Source: UBA10449 sp005883585 (GTDB lineage: Bacteria; Chloroflexota; Dormibacteria; Dormibacterales; Dormibacteraceae). From it: a DNA stretch of 15,248 nt. Location of the stretch: NCBI GenBank assembly GCA_005883585.1, contig VBFD01000108.1, positions 1 to 15,248 on the forward strand, read 5' to 3'. The position numbers and the translations under genes are program-made. Numbering within the stretch: the first letter of the stretch is position 1; every line of letters starts with the position of its first letter. Shown here in pieces: positions 8,482-15,220 of this stretch. A model generated the notes under the pieces. That model searched no databases, was not told the DNA's origin, and was given only the letters and a program-made list of their open reading frames with translations.

Positions 8482-10971
8482 TTGACCGACGAAGGCACAG
8501 CCGGAACCGTTCTCACTCGCAGCCTCCAAGAGGAGATGCAGACCTCCTACATGGAGTACGCGATGTCCGTCATCATCGCGCGGGCGCTGCCCGACGTGCG
8601 TGATGGGCTGAAGCCGGTGCAGCGCCGGATTCTGTACGCCATGCACCAGGCAGGGGCGACGGCCGGCAGCCGGCACAGGAAGAGCGCCGCATTCGTGGGC
8701 GACGTCTTGAAGCTTTACCACCCGCACAGCAACGACGCGGTTTACGACGCGCTCGTGCGGATGGCTCAGCCGTTCTCGCTCCGTTATCCCCTGATCGACG
8801 GCCAGGGCAACTTCGGCAGCGTCGACGGCGATCCGCCGGCGGCGATGCGGTACACCGAAGCGAAGCTCTCCGCCATGACCGGCGAGCTGATGGCGGACAT
8901 CGAGAAGCAGACCGTCGACATGAAGCCGAACTACGACGGTCAGGAAGAGGAGCCGGTCGTCTTGCCGGCGCGTGTGCCCAACCTGCTGATCAACGGCACG
9001 ACCGGTATAGCCGTCGGCATGACCACGAACATCCCACCGCACAACTTGCGCGAGGTCACCGCCGGCGTGAAGCACCTCGTCGACAATCCCGAGGCCACGG
9101 GCGAGGATCTGCTGGCTTTCATCAAAGGGCCCGACTTTCCGACGGGCGGGCTGGTCATGGGCACCGCCGGGATCAAGGCCGCATATTCGACCGGCCACGG
9201 TCGCATCATCGTTCGCGCCCGTCACACGTTTGAGCAGGCCCCCAACGGTCGCGAGCGGATCATCATCGACGAGCTTCCGTACATGGTCAACAAGGCGTCG
9301 CTGGTGGCCAAGATCGCCGAACTGGTGTCCGACCGGAAGCTGGAGGGGATCGCCGACCTTCGTGACGAATCCGACCGCCAGGGCATGCGCATCGTCATCG
9401 AGCTGAAGCGCGAGGCGCAGGTCTTCTCGGTCCTCAACAACCTGTACAAGCACACGGCATTGCAGCAGACGTTCGGCGTGATCATGCTCGCCATCGTCGA
9501 CGGCCGGCCGGTGGTGCTGAGCCTGAAACAGGCACTGCAGCTTTTCATCGACCACCGCCGCGAAGTCATCTTGCGCCGCACGCGCTTCGACCTCGAGAAG
9601 GCGCAGGACCGCGCGCACATCCTCGAAGGCCTGAAGATCTGCCTCGACCACCTGGACGAGGTGATAAAGACGATTCGCGCCGCCGCAGACACGGAGGTGG
9701 CGGCGACCCAGCTACAGACGAAGTTCGGCCTTTCCGACCGCCAGGCGAGGGCGGTGCTGGCCCTTACGCTGGGGCGCCTCACCAAGCTCGAGCGCGGAAA
9801 GATCGATGAGGAGTACGAGCAGGTCATCAAGACCATCGCCTACCTCGAGAGCATCCTGGCCAGCGACCAGAAGGTACGGATGCTCATCAAGGAAGAGATG
9901 GACGATCTCACGAAGAAATACGGCGACGACCGCCGCACAGAGATCACAGATCAGGAGCCGAACGAGCTGTCGGCGGAAGACCTCGTGCCCAAGGATGAGG
10001 TCGTCGTCACGCTAACTCATCGCGGTTATGTGAAGCGGCAACCGCTGCGCGTATTTCGGGCGCAAAAACGGGGAGGCGTTGGCCTGAAGGGCGCCCGTCC
10101 GACCGCCGGCAGTGACGCTCCCAGCGGTACGCGCGAGGAGGATTACGCGGAGCACCTCCTGACCACCCACACACATGCATCGATGCTGTTCTTCACGCAG
10201 AGCGGTCGGGTGTTCCAGCTGCGCGTCCACGAGGTGCCCGAGCGGGAGAGGCAGGCGAAAGGCATGCCCGTCAACAACCTCATCGACATCGGACCGAACG
10301 AGCGCATCAGCGCAGTGTTCGTTCGCCCCGAGTCGGAGACCGAGGCGCACTACATGCTGATGGTGACCAAGAACGGCTATATAAAGAAGACGGCGCTGGC
10401 GGAATACGCGAACGTCCGCCGCAACGGTTTGATCGCGATCAATCTTCAGGAGGGCGACGAGCTCAACTGGGTGACACCGACGTCAGGCTCCGACGACATC
10501 CTGATCGCGACGGCACTTGGCAAGGCGATCCGCTTCAGCGAAAAAGAGGTCCGCGCGATGGGACGCGATACGCAGGGCGTGATCGGCATCAAGCTGGGCA
10601 AGGGCGACACCGTCGTCGGGAGCGCGACCGCCACCCCCGGAGGCGACGTTCTCGTCATCACCGAGCGCGGATACGGCAAGCGGACGCCGGTGGCCGAATA
10701 TCCGATGCACCATCGGGCTGGCCAGGGTGTGTTCACGCTCAAGGTGACGGACCGGGTCGGCAAGCTGGCCGCCATGCGCGTGGTCAGCGATCCGGAGGAG
10801 GAGGTGCTGATCATCAGCGCGACCGGCATGGTGCTGCGCACGCGGGTCGGTGCCATCTCGCGTATCGGCCGGCAGACCCAGGGCGTGACCGTCATGCGCG
10901 TGGCGGCGGACGACCCGGTGGTGGCGATCTCTCCGGTGGCGGCGCTAGAGGAAGGCGACTCCAAAGAGTGA
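8482..10971 (+). CDS. gyrA: DNA gyrase subunit A
   Basis: Breakage-reunion subunit of gyrase. The N-terminal winged-helix region opens with SYMEYAMSVIIARALPDVRD and RRILYAM. The catalytic tyrosine is Tyr124 in PAAMRYTEAKLS. The quinolone region reads HPHSNDAVYDALVRMAQ (residues 80-96), where most GyrAs have HPHGDS or HPHGDA; Asp85 replaces the usual Ser/Thr (E. coli Ser83) while Asp89 (E. coli Asp87) is kept. The coiled-coil and tower regions follow, then a C-terminal beta-pinwheel. Its GyrA-box-like QKRGGVG (528-534) has Val for the usual Lys/Arg and is followed by about 10 extra residues before the conserved EEDYAEHL. 829 residues is normal. The start is TTG at 8482, one base after the fabF TAG, with GAGGA at 8472-8476. 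The stop overlaps the next gene (GTGA). Confidence 0.95.
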   Translation: MTDEGTAGTVLTRSLQEEMQTSYMEYAMSVIIARALPDVRDGLKPVQRRILYAMHQAGATAGSRHRKSAAFVGDVLKLYHPHSNDAVYDALVRMAQPFSLRYPLIDGQGNFGSVDGDPPAAMRYTEAKLSAMTGELMADIEKQTVDMKPNYDGQEEEPVVLPARVPNLLINGTTGIAVGMTTNIPPHNLREVTAGVKHLVDNPEATGEDLLAFIKGPDFPTGGLVMGTAGIKAAYSTGHGRIIVRARHTFEQAPNGRERIIIDELPYMVNKASLVAKIAELVSDRKLEGIADLRDESDRQGMRIVIELKREAQVFSVLNNLYKHTALQQTFGVIMLAIVDGRPVVLSLKQALQLFIDHRREVILRRTRFDLEKAQDRAHILEGLKICLDHLDEVIKTIRAAADTEVAATQLQTKFGLSDRQARAVLALTLGRLTKLERGKIDEEYEQVIKTIAYLESILASDQKVRMLIKEEMDDLTKKYGDDRRTEITDQEPNELSAEDLVPKDEVVVTLTHRGYVKRQPLRVFRAQKRGGVGLKGARPTAGSDAPSGTREEDYAEHLLTTHTHASMLFFTQSGRVFQLRVHEVPERERQAKGMPVNNLIDIGPNERISAVFVRPESETEAHYMLMVTKNGYIKKTALAEYANVRRNGLIAINLQEGDELNWVTPTSGSDDILIATALGKAIRFSEKEVRAMGRDTQGVIGIKLGKGDTVVGSATATPGGDVLVITERGYGKRTPVAEYPMHHRAGQGVFTLKVTDRVGKLAAMRVVSDPEEEVLIISATGMVLRTRVGAISRIGRQTQGVTVMRVAADDPVVAISPVAALEEGDSKE

Positions 10972-11267
10972 CGGCGGCCATCCTGAGTGCGATCGGCATC
11001 TGGCTGCTAGTGGCAGGCGTGCTGGTCATCATCATCGAGCTCGTGCTGATGGCCGTGTGGGGATTGGCGATGGGCCGGCGGATGCAGGCGCTCAGCCGGC
11101 AACTGTCGAGCGAGCGGGCCGAGCTTCAGGCTGACGTCGAGCGGCTCAAGCGGGCGATGGAGGAGACAAAGGCCCTTTGGCGGCCCTACATGCGGATCTT
11201 GCGCTGGCTGCGCCACCCGCTGGTCCTCGCCCTGCTGGGGTCCTACCGGCGCAGGATGGTGCAGTGA
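10968..11267 (+). CDS. Small single-pass membrane protein with coiled coil, unknown function
   Basis: I do not recognise the family. The 99-residue product has a strongly hydrophobic segment at about residues 8-35 (rich in I, V, L), then a basic GRRMQ junction suggesting a cytoplasmic C terminus. A heptad-like charged helix runs at about 38-70 (LSRQLSSERAELQADVERL). A second short hydrophobic patch (LVLALL, about 85-90) lies within a basic tail. The GTG start overlaps the gyrA stop by 4 nt. The stop overlaps the following kinase start in the same way, so the three genes are translationally coupled. Because the next gene is a histidine kinase without membrane or sensor parts, this protein may anchor or sense for it; that is inference. 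High-GC coding character and precise junctions support a real gene. Confidence 0.8.
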   Translation: MTAAILSAIGIWLLVAGVLVIIIELVLMAVWGLAMGRRMQALSRQLSSERAELQADVERLKRAMEETKALWRPYMRILRWLRHPLVLALLGSYRRRMVQ

Positions 11268-11956
11268 AAGAGACACGGCAGGCGGAAGGCACATCTCAGG
11301 AATCGCCTGCTACGGCCGCGCACACGGCCGCCAGGCAGGCGGCGGAGGATGCGGTCGACCGAGAGCGGGCGCGCATCGCTCGTGAGCTCCACGACGGGAT
11401 CGCCACGGATCTCGCGGGGGCGATCTCGCTCTTCAAGACGTACATCGAAGGCCATCCCGGCTTTGGCAAGGAAGGCACGCCCGACGAGATGCTAGGCAAC
11501 GTGTTCGGCATCCTCGAGCGGATGCTCAAACAGGTCCGCGAGACGCTGGCTGAGCTGAGGCCGCGACCAATCGGACCGGAAGGACTGATGAGGGACCTGC
11601 GTATGCAGGGCGATGAGTTCGCGCGCCTGTACTCGATCAGGGTAGAGATCTCGAGCAACGGAACCGAGGACATGCTTCCACCTCAGCAGCGAGAGGTCGT
11701 GTACCAGGTCGTGCGCGAAGCTCTCACCAACGTGAGGCGCCACTCCGGCTCATCGATCTGCAGGGTGAAGATGGCATTCGCGGCTCGGCCGTTCATGATC
11801 GAAGTGGCGGACGAGGGTCGCGGCTTTAAGGCAACACCGTTGGGTGGCTATGGACTGGTCGGGATGCGAGAGCGCGCGGCGGGAATCGGCGGCCGGCTGG
11901 AGGTCGTCAGCACCGAGGGCCGCGGAACCACGGTGTTCCTTTTCGGCCCGACCTGA
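11264..11956 (+). CDS. Soluble NarL-family sensor histidine kinase (HisKA_3/HATPase_c)
   Basis: A 230-residue kinase core. The HisKA_3 dimerisation helix contains RARIARELHDGIATDL with the phospho-accepting His43. The second helix ends TLAELRP. The HATPase_c domain shows the N box REALTNVRRHS (Asn156), the G1 box ADEGRGF (Asp183) and the G2 box GYGLVGMRERAAGIGG. This is the DegS/LiaS/NarX class, which normally phosphorylates LuxR-type response regulators. No transmembrane or sensor domain is present. The chosen GTG at 11264 makes a 4-nt overlap with the upstream stop; an ATG at 11177 would overlap the upstream gene by 91 nt and add an unconserved stretch. No receiver-LuxR gene follows; the neighbouring minus-strand GAF-LuxR gene lacks a receiver. 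The partner must lie elsewhere, or the output differs. Confidence 0.9.
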   Translation: MKETRQAEGTSQESPATAAHTAARQAAEDAVDRERARIARELHDGIATDLAGAISLFKTYIEGHPGFGKEGTPDEMLGNVFGILERMLKQVRETLAELRPRPIGPEGLMRDLRMQGDEFARLYSIRVEISSNGTEDMLPPQQREVVYQVVREALTNVRRHSGSSICRVKMAFAARPFMIEVADEGRGFKATPLGGYGLVGMRERAAGIGGRLEVVSTEGRGTTVFLFGPT

Positions 11957-11967
11957 GCGCTACCAGG

Positions 11968-12606
11968 TCACAGCCGTATCTCTCGGTGCCGGACCGGGAC
12001 CTCCGGAAACGACAGCGCGACTTCCAGGCTGACGATCCGCAGCTTGCGTGCGACCTCATCCGCGATCATCCTTGCGCGTCGCTCGGGAACCTTGATGGCG
12101 CGTGCGATCTCCGGCTCTGACAGACCGTAGCTGAGCAGTTGCATGACTTCGGTCTCCAGCTCGGTCAGACGACCCATCGGGCGCCGCAGCGCCTCGACCA
12201 TCGGCGCGAGCGTCACGCCCAGACTTCCCGCGTAGTGCACGTCCGCGTCGGAATACCAATGGTCGCGACGGCAGCCTATTGTGAGCAGCCCGACCGGTCG
12301 CTGACCAAGCTCGCCAACCGGCGCGTAGAGGACCGCAGGCCAATCCAGCTCCCAGTCGTAGCCGTTGGAGGGATTTGGATTCTCGATCACGGAGTTCACG
12401 ACGACGGGTCGCTTTTCGTAAAGGGCCCGGCGCGACAGCGGCAGCAGCGGATGGCTCCGCAAGAAGCGGGGCACGATCTCAGACGCCGCGATCGGCTGCA
12501 GCGATCCACCACGAAGGTATCCCAGCACCCAGCGGTCGTGGGGGAGGGCTTCTAGGGCCAGTCCCAGCCGGCGCCTGGCTTCTTGGAGGTCTGGAAGTTG
12601 GCCCAT
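11968..12606 (-). CDS. GAF-like domain regulator with LuxR-type helix-turn-helix
   Basis: A 212-residue probable transcription regulator. Residues about 10-140 look like a GAF sensory fold (WVLGYLRGGSLQPIAAS, then VVVNSVIENP, AVLYAPVGELGQRPVGLLTIG and the closing helix). Residues about 146-190 resemble a LuxR/FixJ helix-turn-helix: LTELETEVMQLLSYGLSEPEIARAI matches the pattern LT-x-(R/E)-E-x-E-V-x-x-L-L-x-x-G-L-S-x-x-E-I-A. The recognition-helix segment (PERRARMIADEVARKL) is divergent. There is no receiver domain, so a small ligand or protein contact is more likely than phosphorylation. It converges on the NarL-type kinase gene with 11 bp between stops and diverges from the OmpR-type regulator. 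No Shine-Dalgarno precedes the ATG and an in-frame TAA lies just upstream. A CATAAC-like -10 (plus strand 12615-12620) sits 8 nt before the ATG, so a nearly leaderless mRNA is possible. Confidence 0.8.
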   Translation of the reverse strand: MGQLPDLQEARRRLGLALEALPHDRWVLGYLRGGSLQPIAASEIVPRFLRSHPLLPLSRRALYEKRPVVVNSVIENPNPSNGYDWELDWPAVLYAPVGELGQRPVGLLTIGCRRDHWYSDADVHYAGSLGVTLAPMVEALRRPMGRLTELETEVMQLLSYGLSEPEIARAIKVPERRARMIADEVARKLRIVSLEVALSFPEVPVRHREIRL

Positions 12607-12639
12607 GCCGAGAGGTTATGGGCGTCTTTCGAGCGGCGC

Positions 12640-12683
12640 CTCAGCAGCGGCTCAGCATTTCCTCAAGAAACGCTGAACTATCG
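12640..12683 (+). repeat. Four direct repeats with exact 11-bp period; candidate OmpR/PhoB-type operator
   Basis: CTCAGCA at 12640, CTCAGCA at 12651, CTCAAGA at 12662 and CTGAACT at 12673 start exactly 11 bp apart, each followed by a 4-nt spacer. In all four copies positions 1, 2 and 4 are C, T and A. PhoB and other OmpR-family winged-helix regulators bind head-to-tail on 7+4 direct repeats of the same period. The array lies just before the start of an OmpR-type regulator gene and within the 80-bp divergent gap to the GAF-LuxR gene. Autoregulation, and possibly control of both genes, is the likely role. The binding protein is inferred, not shown. Confidence 0.6.
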
Positions 12684-12688
12684 ATAAT
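12683..12688 (+). promoter_or_regulatory. Possible -10 element downstream of the 11-bp repeats
   Basis: GATAAT sits 10 nt after the third repeat unit (12662-12672), the kind of spacing seen between a Pho box and its -10. It overlaps the ATG at 12687, so it would only make sense if translation starts at the in-frame GTG at 12708. That GTG is preceded by GGGGA at 12696-12700. Confidence 0.3.
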
Positions 12689-13385
12689 GGCCATCGGGGA
12701 TGGCGGCGTGACCGCGAAACTGCTTGTCGTGGACGACGAGCCTCGCACGGCGGAGCTCACCGCCGGGCTGCTGCGCCGCGCCGGATATGCGGTCGAGGTC
12801 GCGGGCAGCGGCACAGAAGCGATTGCGCGCGCGCGGTCAAGCGCGCCGGACCTGATGCTTCTCGACTACGAGATGCCCGACATGCAGGCGCCGGAGGTGC
12901 TCGACGAACTTCGATCGGGCGCGGATCGCATTGCGTTCCCGGTGATCATTCTCACCGGTGCGCGGCATTCACCCAGCGACCAGGTAGTCGGGATCGAGAG
13001 AGGAGCGACCGACTACATCGTGAAGGGAACGGATCGCGAGGTTCTCCTGGCGCGTGTGCGCGGAGCGTTGCGTGAGCGCGGGTCGGGCAACCGGATCCTG
13101 GTGCGCGGTCGTTTGCGAATCGATTCTCCGAAGCGTCAAGCCTTTCTCGAATCGAAGGCTCTCAAGCTTGAGCGCAGGCCGTTGTTGATGCTGGAGCTGC
13201 TTGCGTCGCGCGACGGTGATGTGGTGACGCGTGCCGAGCTCCTCGAGTATGTGTGGGGCAACAATTTCAAGGGATTCGAGCACAGCGTCGAGCAGGCGGC
13301 GTATGAGCTGCGTCGCGCCTTGAAGGAACCTGGTTGGATCGAAACCGTACGTGGCGTCGGGTATAGGTTCGTCACCCAAACCTGA
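12687..13385 (+). CDS. OmpR/PhoB-family response regulator
   Basis: Receiver plus winged-helix DNA-binding protein, 232 residues from the ATG. The receiver (about 10-130) has the acidic pair in LLVVDDEP (Asp16, Asp17), the phosphorylation site Asp60 in MLLDYEMPD, Thr90 in IILTGA, and Lys113 in DYIVKGTD. Gly follows that lysine where Pro is usual. The C-terminal trans_reg_C domain (about 135-230) shows ELLASRDGDVVTRAELLEYVW, a HSVEQAAYELRRAL recognition region and the closing ETVRGVGYRFV hairpin. The start is uncertain: the in-frame GTG at 12708 gives MTAKLLVVDDE and has GGGGA 7 nt upstream. An earlier in-frame start would run into the antisense GAF-LuxR gene and adds no conserved sequence. 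The gene probably autoregulates through the 11-bp repeats and overlaps the next gene by 35 nt. Confidence 0.92.
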   Translation: MAIGDGGVTAKLLVVDDEPRTAELTAGLLRRAGYAVEVAGSGTEAIARARSSAPDLMLLDYEMPDMQAPEVLDELRSGADRIAFPVIILTGARHSPSDQVVGIERGATDYIVKGTDREVLLARVRGALRERGSGNRILVRGRLRIDSPKRQAFLESKALKLERRPLLMLELLASRDGDVVTRAELLEYVWGNNFKGFEHSVEQAAYELRRALKEPGWIETVRGVGYRFVTQT

Positions 13386-13878
13386 GCTGGCGGCGGCGCT
13401 GCATCGGCTGCGATCCACGCTGGCGCGGCTGAAGGCAGAGCTCGAGCTGGCGGTCGTTGACGGCGTGGCGCCTCAAGGTGAGCGCCTGCTCGACGACGTT
13501 CGCGAAGCCCTCTCCAACCTGAGCGCGGTCGAGGATGCGAGTCACTTGCGTGGCGCGGTGCTTGTGGTGGATGACGACGCGCGCCTGGCCGAGATCACGG
13601 CGCGTGGCCTGCGCCGGCTGGGTTTCGACGCCGACTCGAGCAGCACGCTGCGCGCTCTGAAGGTCCAGGAGGTCCTTGTCTTCGACCTCAGCCTCCTCGA
13701 AGGTCTCGATGGCGCCGCGCACGACGACGTTCGTGCGAGCAGGCCCATCGTGGTCACGGGGGCAACTGATCCCGCATCCCGTGCGCTGGCCTCCGGCCTC
13801 GATGCGAGCGACTACCTCGTCAAGCCAGTCGAGCTGGAAGAGCTGGCTGCTGCGGTCAACCGCCGAATGGCGGAATAG
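13351..13878 (+). CDS. Histidine-hairpin plus receiver domain protein, putative phosphotransfer protein
   Basis: A 175-residue protein of unusual build. Residues about 12-62 form a two-helix hairpin whose first helix reads LHRLRSTLARLKAELELA. It resembles the H box of histidine kinase DHp domains (pattern H-x-L-R-x-x-L), with His18 as the candidate phospho-site. There is no HATPase domain. Residues about 68-172 are a compact receiver: VLVVDDD (Asp74, Asp75), Asp112 in VLVFDLSLLE, Thr136 in VVTGA and Lys158 in YLVKPVE. There is no DNA-binding domain. The GTG at 13351 overlaps the preceding regulator by 35 nt; no good ribosome binding site is visible. The 3' end overlaps the convergent membrane kinase gene by 23 nt. 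A role passing phosphate between kinase and regulator is inference; a decayed hybrid kinase is the alternative. Confidence 0.75.
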   Translation: MASGIGSSPKPELAAALHRLRSTLARLKAELELAVVDGVAPQGERLLDDVREALSNLSAVEDASHLRGAVLVVDDDARLAEITARGLRRLGFDADSSSTLRALKVQEVLVFDLSLLEGLDGAAHDDVRASRPIVVTGATDPASRALASGLDASDYLVKPVELEELAAAVNRRMAE

Positions 13879-15202
13879 TGACTGTGAACACAGCGCCGCG
13901 CCGGCTGCCCTCATAAAGGAGCTGACCTTGGTGCTCCCGCACGATTCCATACGACATGAAGAGGCCAAGGCCAGTGCCACCCTCCTTGGTCGTGAAATGC
14001 GGCTCGAACAAGTGGTGGCGCTGATCGTCTGAGACACCCGGTCCGTTGTCGGCAATGCTGAAGTAGGGCCATCCGTTTCCGCGCCTGCCGGTGGAGGCGT
14101 CGACGCGGCCGCCCTGGCCGACGGCATCGATCGCGTTGTTCAGCAGGTTGGTGATCACCTCGCGCATGAGAAGAGGGTCCGCCCGCACGTTGACGACCTC
14201 CGGGGTCTCGCGCACGGCAAGCTGGACTTCTTTTGTTCGCGCACGAGGTCGCGCCATCCCGATGGCGCGAGCCACGAGCTCGTTGAGGTCGATGGGGTTG
14301 GCAGCGTACGTGACGCGTGGAGTCGCGCCCTGGGAGAGGTCGCGGAGCACGGTGACGGCGTCAGTGGCGGCAGCAGTTGCAGTCTCGAGACTGTCGCGAT
14401 CGACTGGGTCGAGTCGGCGAGGGTCGATTTCGCGAAGGTAGCCCACAGCGTTGGCCATGTGGTTTCTGAGGTTGTGGACGACGCCCTCGACTGCACGACT
14501 GTGGAAGAGGTGGCGATCCGCGTCGGACAGCTCCGACTCGAGCACTCTACGCACCCGCCTGCCAGCGATAGTGTCAGTGAGCGCAAGCGCCAGCACGCAA
14601 ACGATGGTGGCCAGGAAATATCCGAGCACAGATCCATCCAGCACATAACTAAGCAGGAGTGCAGCCAGTGCGAAATAGCCGAAAGCAACGAAGAAAGATG
14701 GCGTGAAATTGTGGTGGACGATGCTATACGGCGATTCGCCGGTGCTTACGGATAGGGCGAGAGTAACCGTGAGCCAGTTGGCAACGATTGCTGCCCCCAA
14801 CGCGATAACTCGGGCACCGAGAGGAAGTGGACCTCCGGTATAGAACTGAGCCGCGACAACCGCACCCACGCACGAAATCCACGCTTGCATGACTGCGTTC
14901 ATGACGATCAGTCTTCCCCCGCGACGAGCCACCCCTACTGAACATGCCAGGCCGACGATGGTGGCATCGAGGGGATTTAGGAGAACTGCAGCTGCGCCCG
15001 AAGCGATTGCAGTTAGCGTCAGACGTCCACGATCGATCCGGACCTCGGGAACATTTAGGACCATGCCCGCGATCACTAAGAACGCGACACTGCCCAGTTG
15101 GTCTGGATGGGCAACAATGAGGTTCCGCTCGAAAAGGTTGAGTCCGACTACTCCTAACGTAAGGAGCGTCAGGTAGCTCGCCAGACCGAGTGGCTTGGTC
15201 AA
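13856..15202 (-). CDS. Multi-pass membrane sensor histidine kinase
   Basis: About 448 residues. The N-terminal half (about 5-211) is strongly hydrophobic with some seven or eight membrane segments (for example about 7-24, 36-52, 61-76, 99-120, 131-153, 169-190, 191-211) and no obvious extracellular sensor. I do not recognise this domain. The DHp region has AVEGVVHNLRNHMANAVGYL with His243. HATPase_c follows, with N box REVITNLLNNAIDAV (Asn356), G1 box IADNGPGV (Asp385) and LFEPHFTTKEGGTGLGLFMS as F and G2 boxes. The NtrB-like H and N boxes differ from the NarL-type kinase in this window. The TTG at 15202 is the only plausible start seen, but the frame stays open to the window edge, so it may begin further right. 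It is convergent with the histidine-hairpin receiver gene, overlapping it by 23 nt, and is the most likely kinase for that protein and the OmpR-type regulator. Confidence 0.9.
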   Translation of the reverse strand: MTKPLGLASYLTLLTLGVVGLNLFERNLIVAHPDQLGSVAFLVIAGMVLNVPEVRIDRGRLTLTAIASGAAAVLLNPLDATIVGLACSVGVARRGGRLIVMNAVMQAWISCVGAVVAAQFYTGGPLPLGARVIALGAAIVANWLTVTLALSVSTGESPYSIVHHNFTPSFFVAFGYFALAALLLSYVLDGSVLGYFLATIVCVLALALTDTIAGRRVRRVLESELSDADRHLFHSRAVEGVVHNLRNHMANAVGYLREIDPRRLDPVDRDSLETATAAATDAVTVLRDLSQGATPRVTYAANPIDLNELVARAIGMARPRARTKEVQLAVRETPEVVNVRADPLLMREVITNLLNNAIDAVGQGGRVDASTGRRGNGWPYFSIADNGPGVSDDQRHHLFEPHFTTKEGGTGLGLFMSYGIVREHQGQLLYEGSRRGAVFTVTIPPFGG

Positions 15203-15220
15203 GGTCTTCTTGTTAAGCTG

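Noticed and set aside
8335..9651. Long minus-strand open frame (438 codons) opposite gyrA
   Set aside because: It is the antisense shadow of the conserved GyrA N-terminal region; no motif or ribosome binding site supports it.
4457..10971. ParE/ParC (topoisomerase IV) instead of gyrase
   Set aside because: The A subunit has a GyrA-box-like QKRGGVG motif and a full beta-pinwheel, which favours gyrase.
11177..11263. ATG at 11177 as the start of the NarL-type kinase
   Set aside because: It would overlap the upstream gene by 91 nt and add an unconserved stretch; the GTG at 11264 gives the same GTGA coupling used elsewhere in the operon.
12375..12686. N-terminal extension of the OmpR-type regulator back to 12375
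   Set aside because: It runs antisense through the GAF-LuxR gene and across the 11-bp repeats, and the receiver fold begins only near 12708.
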